Of a stretch of DNA of 64,000 bases, positions 15,601 through 26,315 are shown in pieces; within the stretch, counting starts at the first letter, position 1, and each line of letters begins with the position of its first letter. The position numbers and the translations under genes are program-made. The stretch is from Glandiceps talaboti (Eukaryota; Hemichordata; Enteropneusta; Spengelidae), in assembly GCF_964340395.1 (NCBI RefSeq), contig NC_135568.1, forward strand, positions 2,912,501 through 2,976,500. Reading direction: 5' to 3'. Under the pieces are notes generated by a model that did no database searches, was not told the DNA's origin, and saw nothing but the letters and a program-made list of their open reading frames with translations.

Positions 15601-17798
15601 GTACACTGGAATTATGCCCGGATGTAAACAGTTGTTAGTAAACTGACATAGCCATTTAAAAGAGTAACAAATTAGCACATTTATTGTAAATTTATGAGAT
15701 ATTGATACAATTTAATGACTGGAAGACCATACATGCTTTGGCATGTTGAAAAACTGTAAACAAGTCGGAAATAAGTACAAGAATTCCAGTTATAGGCTCT
15801 CCGACTTATTCCAGCAATAAATGAATTGTGTGATTGATTTGCGGTTAAAAATAGAGTATGCATTAAAATGAAACGCTAAATCACATTTTACATGTTGATG
15901 AATGTCTAATGAGTCTATCTAAATGATAAATATATCACATACAGATACATAAGAGAAGTCGCTAAAATTCATAAATTCCTCCAAGGCTAGTGAATTTGTG
16001 ATACGTTTCCTAATAATTTTAAACTGATTTTCTGTAGAATATTCCGATGGCGGTTGATGATGGTGACGCCAAGCTTACAAAAAGCCTATTGGGCCAAGGT
16101 GCTGATATTAACACTATGGTAAAGTAAAAGGACATGTATTTTAACTAACGTTCACAGTTGTAATATAGGGTTTGATAAGACTCGCATATGACGAAAAAAT
16201 AATGACTAACGTTAGTGAACAAATATGTACAGCTCTCTTCGAAGAGTAAATTGCGATGGACTATTGCACAATTTGGCACATTAACCCACATTACGGCCTA
16301 TGATGAAGGGATATCTAGCAAAATATATTATACTGTAGTTTGTTAACCAATCAAATCGCGTGTATGATGTTCAGCATATTATAATAACTCGTGTACTGTA
16401 CCTAGTCATACCTCTGCATTATAGTTTACTATTGTAAAGCCGTCGGAAAAAGTTGTTTGTATTTGGCAATTTGCAATATTACTTGGTGTACTTAACTCCA
16501 GTACTACCGTTGTGATATATGTAAATTATTGCTTCGTTTGCAGACAGATACGGGCGAATCTTTACTAATGCGGGCGATAAGACATCGACATTGGACAGTA
16601 TGCGAACTTCTGATCAACCATGGGATAGACGTGGCGTACGAATTAGAGGTAATTATCCGATAAATTCTTTCACATCATTTGATAAAATACCACATGGAAT
16701 TGGTTTGATACAGTAATTGAGACAATGCCCTTTTGCTGAACATTGTACAATGTTGTTCAACCATTGATATGATATTTGGCTCGTGTATTTGTGATTCATT
16801 TTATTGATGAGATCACCGATTGTTTTTTAGGCTACTCCGACACATTAATGTTAATGAGTTGGTCAATGCATTTCGACAGGAAAGTGCGAGTGTACTGTCG
16901 GTGGAGATAGCATTGTTTTTAAGTTACCAACAAAGTAAATATACATGTAACGCTATAGATATCGTTGCAGCACTTGTACTGCCACCTAGAAGTGGTAGTT
17001 GCATCCAAAAGTTGCTAACCGTACGTACTTTTATACAGCTAAAACATGAAAGTTCCAACGGTAAAGTAGAAATAACAAAAGACACAGGACGTACATATGC
17101 ACAGAGATATAGTATGCCAGATGTACTGCAGCTTATAGACAAGAAAATGGCGGAATATAAAGACCAAGTGAGTATAGCCTGTCATTATACACTTTCGGAT
17201 TTAGAATCACCGAATAGTTTTCGACAAATCTTGATTACATAATTTGATAATTCTATGTAGGTTAAACTGTGTGGTATTAGCCATTTCTTGTGAAGTTTAA
17301 ACTTTTCAATTTCCAGCACAGCCAACTCTTGGAAAGTTGTACCTGAAGCTTTCGTCCTCTCACTAAGGACTTCATCAGCAGACTGAAGTAATTAACATGA
17401 ACTGGGAACACAGGTGTTAATTACTATGTTGAGAATCAACACCACTCACTAGCTTAGTGAGTGATGTTAACACCTGATCCCTTGTATGTGAAAGATTAAA
17501 CGGCCCATCCTAATTTTATAACGTGTTTATTTTGCTTTGGAAATTCTTCGTTGAAATATCATTCACGAGAAATTATATTTTGCATTGTGTAGTTGTATAT
17601 CATTTTTCAGAACATACCACACATTTTTTATACCATTTTAAAAAAATCGAAATAAATGCCTCCATATTACGTTTAAATTCTAATAAACTTTGTCTGAAAC
17701 GATTTCACCAAGTATCATTTCAATGTAAAATATTCCTTCCATGATGTGTTAATGCTAAATCTTTGTGTTACGCTTTATCCCAAAGCCCCTTCTGTCCC

Positions 17799-17835
<37 letters not shown>

Positions 17836-18459
17836 GACTTTGCCGCTTTTCACAAAGTGCGTTACGCTACTATCTTCACTGTGAAATAGCCTAGCCGAAG
17901 ACGAACATATATGTATTTAATCAAATTATTATTAACTGAATTTTGTGCAAAAACTGTTCTTCAGGGTATAACTGTTGAAACTGAAGAAGAAGTGAAACCA
18001 CAGGGAAATAAAGAGGTGAGACAGACTTGTCTATTTTTACAAATAATCAAACCTATATGTTAGCCGTACCCTCTAGGGATTGTATTCTTTATTATGTGAA
18101 CATATGAAGATTAAGTCGTGGTTTAGTTTCCCTGGATATATCTAGATCTAAGGCAACGGAAGACGCCGCAAATAAGACAAACTCCACGAATCACTTTGGT
18201 GATGTATTATTAATGTAACTGTCAAATTTAAAGTAACACTAACAAGCCTCTAACACTCGTCGGATACGCAAATCTTGAGACACTAGTTTAGCTACAATGT
18301 ACATCAGAGCGTTACCAGAGGCACAACAAGTATTATATCTTTAAAGAACTGAATAATATTGTAATTATTGATTATTGTCTTTTCAATTTTCAGAAAACGG
18401 TTTCTACTGAAGGACCAACCGGTCATCAAAAACAGTCACACACATGTAGTATTTTGTAA
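5775..18459 (+). CDS. Ankyrin-repeat protein with C-terminal CaaX box (spliced gene, 10 exons)
   Basis: Joining exons 5775-5800 (tentative), 13307-13349, 14178-14261, 14699-14800, 15276-15377, 16038-16118, 16544-16648, 17039-17167, 17965-18015 and 18394-18459 gives 789 nt, about 262 residues. All inner introns are GT-AG, and all from exon 3 onward are phase 0. Residues 24-224 form about six ankyrin-like units, with motifs such as LAVRSGDLKETEDLVNKGAD, LLMLAILYDQKDVAKLLISR and LLMRAIRHRHWTVCELLINH. Ankyrin repeats are protein-binding scaffolds and carry no catalysis. The tail after residue 225 is polar, with no repeats, and ends Cys-Ser-Ile-Leu, a CaaX box with Leu last. In the known family of prenylated proteins this predicts geranylgeranylation and membrane attachment. 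No signal peptide or membrane segment is visible. The partner and pathway cannot be told. The exon chain from 13307 on is well supported; the first exon rests on phase match alone. Confidence 0.75.
7430..7503. repeat. TA microsatellite
   Basis: Mostly pure TA dinucleotides with a few CA interruptions near the start. Confidence 0.95.
9167..9211. repeat. GTT microsatellite
   Basis: About fifteen TTG/GTT trinucleotide copies. Confidence 0.95.
10195..10294. repeat. TA microsatellite ending in CA
   Basis: About 47 TA copies with one GA interruption, then a few CA copies. Confidence 0.95.
12551..12738. repeat. TGTC and AATT microsatellites
   Basis: TGTC tetranucleotide repeat at 12551-12607, then an AATT repeat at 12683-12738, with 75 bp of other sequence between. 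Confidence 0.92.
13307..13349 (+). CDS. Ankyrin gene exon 2
   Basis: Acceptor GTGCGTAG precedes 13307 and the strong donor AAG/GTGAGT ends the exon at 13349. One base completes a codon, then 14 codons read SRKATTANKENLSK. The basic, polar sequence leads directly into the first ankyrin helix in exon 3. No ATG occurs in frame after the last upstream stop, so a start exon must lie further 5'. Confidence 0.6.
14178..14261 (+). CDS. Ankyrin gene exon 3 (module A)
   Basis: An 84-nt phase-0 exon between acceptor TTTTCACAG and donor GAG/GTAAAT. It encodes 28 residues that form the two helices of an ankyrin unit, ending in the typical NKGADIDV turn. It is the counterpart of exon 6 (module A'). Confidence 0.85.
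14337..14372. repeat. GACA microsatellite (intron 3 of ankyrin gene)
   Basis: About nine GACA copies with one GATA interruption, 75 bp downstream of the exon 3 donor. Confidence 0.92.
14699..14800 (+). CDS. Ankyrin gene exon 4 (module B)
   Basis: A 102-nt phase-0 exon between acceptor TTTCCTCCTAAG and donor ACG/GTAAGT. It encodes 34 residues with the pattern NGKNLLMLAI...KDVAKLLISRGINLN, a textbook ankyrin repeat. It is the counterpart of exon 7 (module B'). Confidence 0.88.
15276..15377 (+). CDS. Ankyrin gene exon 5 (module C)
   Basis: A 102-nt phase-0 exon between acceptor TTTGATGACAG and donor AAG/GTAAGG. It encodes 34 residues including SALDLAEDKGWDDLYELIER, the usual shape of a closing ankyrin unit. 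It is the counterpart of exon 8 (module C'). Confidence 0.85.
15512..15583 (+). CDS. Possible alternative (cryptic) exon between modules C and A'
   Basis: After a good acceptor, TTCTTTTCAG, there is open reading in phase 0 (LDKYIKSLHEIVQSF...), with a possible donor GTAATT at 15584, which would insert 24 residues. Reading on instead reaches a stop at 15646 and would give a short isoform without A'B'C' and the CaaX box. It is not ankyrin-like, and exon 5 joins exon 6 well without it, so it may be chance. Confidence 0.2.
16038..16118 (+). CDS. Ankyrin gene exon 6 (module A')
   Basis: An 81-nt phase-0 exon between acceptor TTTTCTGTAG and donor ATG/GTAAAG. The 27 residues (NIPMAVDDGDAKLTKSLLGQ then GADINTM) align along their length with exon 3, sharing the AV..GD.K.T..L...GADI pattern. 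Confidence 0.85.
16544..16648 (+). CDS. Ankyrin gene exon 7 (module B')
   Basis: A 105-nt phase-0 exon between acceptor CGTTTGCAG and donor GAG/GTAATT. The 35 residues include ESLLMRAIRHRHWTVCELLI followed by NHGIDVAY, which aligns with exon 4 (LLM.AI......V..LLI..GI). Confidence 0.87.
17039..17167 (+). CDS. Ankyrin gene exon 8 (module C')
   Basis: A 129-nt phase-0 exon from acceptor ACTTTTATACAG to donor CAA/GTGAGT. The second half (TGRTYAQRYSMPDVLQLIDK) aligns with the helices of exon 5; the first half is a longer polar loop. The same frame stays open upstream to 16820, so acceptors at 16831, 16858 or 16879 might give a longer exon. Only acceptors keeping phase 0 fit exon 7. The form starting at 17039 gives the simplest modular match. 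Confidence 0.7.
17310..17485. repeat. Repeat with hammerhead-like core and hairpin (intron 8)
   Basis: On the minus strand 17378-17350 reads CTGATGA, then a GTCC/GGAC stem with a nine-base loop, then GAAA, the order of boxes in a hammerhead ribozyme core. Further on (17415-17480) two inverted motifs (CAGGTGTTAA / TTAACACCTG and CACTCACTA / TAGTGAGTG) form a hairpin. An element-derived insert in the intron is likely, but its family is not settled. Confidence 0.4.
17799..17836. repeat. TGTC microsatellite (intron 8 of ankyrin gene)
   Basis: About nine TGTC copies. Confidence 0.92.
17965..18015 (+). CDS. Ankyrin gene exon 9 (acidic linker)
   Basis: A 51-nt phase-0 exon between acceptor GTTCTTCAG and donor GAG/GTGAGA. 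It encodes 17 polar residues (GITVETEEEVKPQGNKE) linking the repeats to the tail. It is not ankyrin-like. Confidence 0.7.
18394..18459 (+). CDS. Ankyrin gene last exon with CaaX box
   Basis: After acceptor TTTTCAATTTTCAG the exon encodes 21 residues and a TAA stop at 18457-18459. The polar tail ends GHQKQSHTCSIL. Cys259-Ser-Ile-Leu262 is a CaaX box; with Leu as the last residue, geranylgeranyltransferase I is the expected enzyme. The Gln/His/Lys-rich stretch before it may help membrane binding. Confidence 0.75.
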   Translation, partial: KTVSTEGPTGHQKQSHTCSIL

Positions 18460-18712
18460 GAAAGGGCAGGAAACAATCAAACTATCAAGAACTCATATCA
18501 TTGAAACGGAAGTTTCTATTTTCAATATTTGTTGATACTTAACAACTTAATAATACTCAGACGAGATGATACAATCTATTACAACATGTGGAGAACATAA
18601 CATTATTATCTTTCAAACAGATTTTCTGCAAACATTCCGAAACTATTACTTTAGGTGGACATATGTAAACTGACATAAAAACAACGTAGAAATTCTGTCA
18701 ATGTTTTATAAC

Positions 18713-18748
18713 GATCATCATCATCATCATCATCACCATCACCATCAC

Positions 18749-18790
<42 letters not shown>
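18713..18790. repeat. ATC trinucleotide microsatellite
   Basis: About 26 ATC copies with a short ACC-containing patch, about 250 bp after the ankyrin stop codon, so possibly in its 3' UTR. Confidence 0.95.
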
Positions 18791-18952
18791 TGTTATTGTT
18801 AGAAGGGTTTCTTTGAAAGGAGACATCGTTACCTTGCGAGAAGAATTAAGGATAACATGGTCAATAGATAGGTTATAATCACTAGAAGACGATTCGAGCA
18901 GTTTTTGTGCCCACTTACAAAATACTCGGATAAAATTTGACAAACATGCTTA

Positions 18953-19079
<127 letters not shown>

Positions 19080-19919
19080 GAGAGAAGACGAGTCTGATAT
19101 TACATTGTGGAATTACACTACGGACCGTTTCACCCGAAGGATCGTCAGGTGTAATAGTGTGGTTTAATAGTATTCGTTAGCTATATGCTATACATCCTGC
19201 TTTATGTACATAACTTATGTGTGTTCACTGACGGCTGTGTGTACACAAAAAGATTGACAACAAAGGTTACGTATATATATATTCAGACTGGATGAACATT
19301 CTAAATTTTACAAAGGACAAAAGGAAAGTGCTCCTTTATATTTTGTATTTTGATTATTAGCTTAACAAGTCTTAACAACGTTAAAGATAGTGTATAATAA
19401 AGTCAAATCTAGATGTATCTTTTACGTTTTCTCTATCCTTTTAATTGTACTATTTTATTACACCATGTTGTCTTGATCACGTCTTACTGATGTCATGACT
19501 TGGACATGAGTTGAAATTACAAAATGTCGTGAAACCAGCGAACGGACAATTTGACAAAGCCTGTCGACCTGAACAGGTGATACGTTACTGACAAGTAATT
19601 AGAACCCGTGTGACACAAAGAAATAATTACCATAATCATATAATTATTCATTCAATCTAAATTGCAAATTACTCTGTTTCTACAAACTATTTACCAGATT
19701 AAGTCGAATTTGTTATGAGATGTTAATTAATAATACTATTTTGTTGTAATTCATCTACACTCTCCACAAGGGAATACATAATTGGGTCTTTATCGCTTTA
19801 TATTATATTTTTCAAATTACACTCTATTAACACAACTTGGAAATATTGTGAAGGTTATCCTTTCCTATGACAGTACACTGCTAATCCAATGTACTGTTAG
19901 ATTGAAGTATACCACAATT

Positions 19920-20218
<299 letters not shown>

Positions 20219-21048
20219 CTCAATAAATGTTTATTTCTTTGTCTACATCCCATGGGTGAGTTGTATTTCTTTATCCTTATACATAGTGTTGTAGACGTAA
20301 TCATTACTTAGTACACTGTTTAACTTCCCATATTCAGTTTTTTTGTCGCATCTAATAATACAATAGTTTTGCCGAAAAGAAAAATAAACGTGAGATAAAA
20401 AAAACCTGCATGCAAAATAAACTTATCAAAGGGTATACATACTTGAGGATATAACAAGAAAGTACTGCCAATTTTGTTCTTATATCGCCCTAAGTCGATC
20501 GCCCTCTCTGGTCAACTATGTCAATCTGTTCATTTTTCACGATTTCTTTTGAAGGTTGTTGCTGTTGTGGCCCATTCACTCTACTGATGAGTATTTGGGT
20601 CCTGATCAGTGAAGGATCATGTCATCGGAAGATCATGTTATCAGGGACTCATTTGATTCCGAAAACTAAAATGTATAAACCCGTAATTTTCATATTATAG
20701 TTATACAATTCAAACTTTATTACAAATCAATTGCCCTGGGTGGTTGAAGCGACATAAGTCTATTTCCATGGCAATGTAAAGAGGAACGGTAATATCAATT
20801 TAAAACATTAAGGTTACTAAGCAACATTGATACATTTAAACATGATTTGTAAGGTAGGTTTAAGAATAAATCCTATTTCATTTCCTTCGTTAGAAATAAT
20901 CTGAGAAAAAGATTAACTTTGTGTGACGTATCATTATACACATTATGGGCATGAACAGAAATGAAAAATGGATGGACGGTCTCAACAAAATTAAAAAAAG
21001 AAGAGGTTTTCCAAACGTTCTGACAAGCTTTCGCCCATGTTAGTCAGT

Positions 21049-21171
<123 letters not shown>

Positions 21172-22554
21172 TTTACAAAGATTTGCATCTGTGTCTATTT
21201 CTGTTGACTCCCATGATTAGTAACACAACTAAGTATCATATGTGAGTGTCTTGGAGGTAGGATAGTTGGTTATATTGTCAATTTGGTCAAATCAGTAATG
21301 AGTTGACATTTACCCTTACATGTAATTCAACCCGTTTTATGTAATATTTGTACTTTAATATTTAATACAATGCAACGTACCGAGAAGAATTAATAAACGC
21401 TCCGCTGACTTTTATCATCGGAACTTCCTTCACTCGCTGAATATAATTTCCTCTTTCGATAGAAGTGCTTATTCTTTATACGCCACAACCAAAATTGTTA
21501 ATTCATCAGATTTCAAAGCTAATAAAATCCTGGCAAAAGCCTTGGACCAATGAATCCAGTCAAAATTCTTCCACTAATAACCATAAATAATGCCGTTATG
21601 GTATGCACTGGCATTAGCTTACACAAACAAGAAAAATACTCCTAATCTTACAGTTGTCAGCTTTCGAAGCAACACCTGGTGCAAATGTCTAGCTCGATAA
21701 TTCAATTAACCATGTGTTATGACATATGATGCTTGGGGAAATTAAAACTTAAATATTTCTCGCTACTGACTTAAGTAGTTCTACAGGCGTTTCAAATATA
21801 CTTATTGTGGTGACAATACATGTATATCAATGTCTTGGATTTATAGACATCAAACAAGTTCATGCATAAGTTTTAAAGAAAGTTTATTAAAAGAACGAAA
21901 TTTAATGACGCTGTTATAAATGTATGGCTCATGAATTCATAGAATTTCGTACAAAATATGACTGTAAAATAATGTGTAACATTACGTATAATACTTTCAT
22001 ACATTTTCATACAGATATTATTCATATGGTCATGGATACAGAGGGTGAATTTACAATATTTATGATGATCAATTCTGAACAACTGAGAATTAATACGTTC
22101 GTCACAATCCTTTTACAGATCACATGTACCATGTTTTTATATGGCCATTTCTTGAGGTTAGAAACACTAACAAGGCTGGCAATATCAGGATCTTTCAATT
22201 TTGCCTTTTTACAGTTGTATATTCTTTTATATACTCTCTTAAAACACTATTGAAAGTCAATTAAAACAGTTAAACATTTAAGAGAACTTTAAAGTTTCAT
22301 AGACTTCATATTGTGTTTTTTATTACGGAAATGACATCCAGACGAATAGAACCATCAACGTTTTATAAGCGGCGACGAACAAACGTTTCACTGAATAAAA
22401 TATTGATGGTTATATTAACTGAAATGACTAGGTATAATCACAGAATCTGTCTCTGCAGCGTATCATGAAAATAAAGGTCTAATCCTAAGACAGATTTCAG
22501 TGTTCTTATAGAATGGCATGGCTTGCTACGACATACGTTACTGGTAACAAAAAT

Positions 22555-22592
<38 letters not shown>

Positions 22593-22747
22593 ACGTACAC
22601 ACATCCACACACACACAAATACATACATACATACATACATACATACATACATACATACATACATACATACATACATACATACATACCTACACTCATTCAT
22701 TCATACATACATACATACATACATACATACATACATACATACATACA

Positions 22748-22783
<36 letters not shown>

Positions 22784-22786
22784 TAG
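22555..22786. repeat. Compound CA / TACA microsatellite
   Basis: A CA tract is followed by two TACA blocks separated by a CATT patch at about 22693-22703, ending in a short TA run. Confidence 0.96.
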
Positions 22787-23249
22787 TAATCCTATTTGTA
22801 TGTCAATCAGTTGTCAAACCTTATCAAGTAGGTTCATCCGTAACTACTGGCACCGCCTTGTCTCATTAGAGTCTGTTCAAGAGTAGAAGTCGTGCAGTAA
22901 ACAGCTCGTCCCAAGTGTACGTGATGTAATCCCTCGCTTTCATTTTACTGTACATTTAGTTCTATTATTATAGCCCGTGTCTTCCACCAAGGGATAATTC
23001 GAGGTCAACTGGTTAGTCAAGGTATCTCAGGTCAATGTACTTTTTCCATTGTAAGTGTTATGTCCAGTCAACCAGTCTCATTGTTAAGTTCAGTGACGGA
23101 TCGGAGATTCACACTTTTATTGAAGTCCAATTAACGCAACCACATGAACTTGAGAATAACTGATCCTCTAGCATAAGGTGAAATGATATACAGATGCTGA
23201 ACATCAATCTGAAATAGTATATCTATGTCTAGTTATTTTTCGTTCATAC

Positions 23250-23443
23250 AATTCAATTTAATTTTTGTTATATTTGGAAGCTTTTGAAACTATAAAGTTG
23301 AAAAGGTCTTCTTTAGGTTTGAAGCTAAAACAAAACTTTTAGTCCGAATTCAATTTAATTTTTGTTATATTTGGAAGCTTTTGAAACTATAAAGTTGAAA
23401 AGGTCTTCTTTAGGTTTGAAGCTAAAACAAAACTTTTAGTCGT
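23250..23443 (+). repeat. 97-bp tandem duplication
   Basis: Copies at 23250-23346 and 23347-23443 read AATTCAATTTAATTTTTGTT... to ...AAAACTTTTAGTC and are nearly identical. Confidence 0.93.
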
Positions 23444-25929
23444 GAACATAAATTTACCTGTACACAGAAATTTGTCGAGATTTGTTGCTATCCTAAAGTT
23501 CTGTACGCCATAGCTTTAATGTATCAGTCTAGTATTCTATAAACACAACTTCTGTTTGCAGTGGAGTAGACGTTGGAATTCGCATGCGCAGTACATACTG
23601 TAGCATTTCAACAGAGATAGCAATGCGCACTGGATATACAACGATATCCAAATCTTTCTGATTATGGCAAGAAAATATCACGTGACATGCCTACTATAAT
23701 GAGAGTACAACAAAGATTGTCATGGGGATAAGATTACAATCATCAAATACAGATATCAATCAGAAGACAGGATCCTTTTTATATCATATTTCATTTTGGT
23801 TATTAGATTTATGTTATTCACATGGCTGGGAAAGTAATATCTGTAATATTCACTGGGTTGAAATCTATCTTGCTAGAAAGTTTAAATGTTACTTTATATA
23901 CTGTTATGCATTGTGTTTATGTGAACGGGAAGATGTGCTTACAGAATGACCAATATAGTGACTTAATTGTATGTGTTAGGAAGTAAGCTAATTAAATTTG
24001 AAATCTAAATCTAATGAAGGATAAAACGTTCAAATTTCAAATGTAAAAAAATAGAAAAAAGGTTTGTTTGATTCGGTTGAGCTGCCTACTACTACAGCAA
24101 GTATTAAATCGTTACCCAAAACACAACAATGTAAAGAGTCCATTATTACTAAACCTTTTACGTATCATGAAATGTAAGGATCTCTCTATGCGATGGCATT
24201 CTTTAGTGATGTGTCCTCATTAACATTCTGTACCACACTGCAACAAATAAGAATTAGGCACTCTACACATTTTCACGATAAGATGGACTTATACCGACGG
24301 TATGGTTTTGGCGTTGATACATTAATGTCATTTATAAGGAGACAATTGCATGCAGTAACGTGGGTCAGGTAAGGTTTTATAGATAAATGACCCGCCATAA
24401 CCACTTCACTCGTAAAATAGAATGGGCTTAACATAAAGTTTATGTAGTCTGTCGCACTTTAAATCTGGATACATTACCAGGAACTATAAACCCAGCCATT
24501 ACTTGCACCTGGCTAATTCTCGGATCTCGGCTTTTAGATTTATGTGACTGTCTTTATGTTCTTATATCTACATGGAGGCAGTACATGTATGCCTTAATTA
24601 GTAAACGTTATCAATGTAAATTAGCAATGTCAAGAACTCAGTCTTTAGTGTACATGTATATTGTGTATATTGTAAAATCGTTAGAGCTGTCTACTGTATA
24701 TGTAATCGCAGGCATCAGGAAGTCATGTCACACGTACATGAAGGGCACAGTGTCACATGCAGTTTCTTTCTTGCGTTGAATATTTATGCTTTTTCAAGCC
24801 AAGGTATGAATTTGTTGATAGTGAGTATTGGCCTAACTTTTGTAAGTTTATAATGTCAGTTATGATATTGCAATTACTTTTCCTCAGATTGGTATCAGTT
24901 TTAAGATGTCTACTTTTGATCCAATTATTATTAAAAATGAAAGAAACTCCAGACTCTTTCTCATACAAACACATATCATAGAAATAGAATGATCATGGCG
25001 ACACAGTACAGGTAATACATGCACACCAGGCTTATGTGTCACCTTAATAGATATCAACAAAAACCCAGAAGAAATCAGATGCTATGTGTAAAAGGTACGA
25101 AAGACGCGTGAACTATATTTTAAGTTGCATTTTCTCTTCAAAGTGCTCTCTCAATATACTTGCCTCGTTTCTTAGTTTCGTTACACAAAATACTTTCAGT
25201 TTTTTTCATTATCCGATAAATCAGAGTAACCGTCTTCAAAATCAATTTAAACATTCTGAGGGTCGTTATAACAACTTAAAGGGAAGAAATAAAACACGCA
25301 TCATTTCCCATACTATTGTTGATTTCCATTCGTCGATAGCAGATACATTTAACCCAGGCACAAAAACTTTGCACTCTGCTATACTATATTTCCATTGAAG
25401 AATTCAGAACGAATTACTGCTATAGATGTACACAGTGTCTTTTTGGTTTACTAAGTTATTTCTTTGTGTGACTGATTGTTTCACAGTATTTCATTGGATA
25501 ACGAAATGGTCTTTATACTTCATGCATTCACGGTTGGATCGACCTTCATATTTTAGAATTCCTGGGTGACATCTTGAGATGTCTGCAATTGCCATTATCC
25601 GGTTAATGTACAATGGCTATTGGGAAAGCCATTTCAAAAAGTTAACACGCCTGGAATCAATGATTGGTAAGATCAAAACTAAGATGCATTTCAAGTTGAA
25701 ACCAACATCCCCTGTGACCTTAGCTTTAGCTGAAATGTCTATTTCAAGCTTAGAACGTGATGCAAATAAATATTTAATGTCCGTTGTCGTGATATACGTA
25801 TTTCTTTTGATTACTTAAGGTTTTGGTTTGAGATATAATAATATACCACCAATACTCAGACTCAGAGCTAGAGATTGAAGTAATTAGATATAATTGTAAA
25901 AGTACAGTTGGGATGTTTTAATTATTATA

Positions 25930-25954
25930 CAGACAGACAGACAGGCAGGCAGGC

Positions 25955-26011
<57 letters not shown>

Positions 26012-26283
26012 CACAGACACACACACACATGTATACATACATACATACATACATACATACATACATACATACATACATACATACATACATACAGATACAT
26101 ACATACATACATACATACATACATACATACATACATACATACATACATACATACATACATACATACATACATACATACATACATACAAACAAACAAACAA
26201 ACAAACATACATACATACATACATACATACATACATACATACATACATACATACATACATACATACATACATACATACATACA

Positions 26284-26314
<31 letters not shown>
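25930..26314. repeat. Compound GACA / CA / TACA microsatellite
   Basis: GACA (with GGCA) at 25930-26010, a short CA patch, then about 280 bp of TACA with a single CAAA patch near 26187-26206. Long open frames across it are repeat artefacts. Confidence 0.97.

Positions 26315-26315
<1 letters not shown>

Noticed and set aside
16831-17167. Reading ankyrin exon 8 from the acceptor at 16831
   Set aside because: Phase does not match the strong donor of exon 7, and phase-0 reading from there stops after five codons. The acceptor at 17038 fits both phase and module pattern.
20580-20630. Second hammerhead-like CTGATGAG motif on the + strand
   Set aside because: The required GAAA box is absent (GAAG instead) and the stem II pairing is poor.
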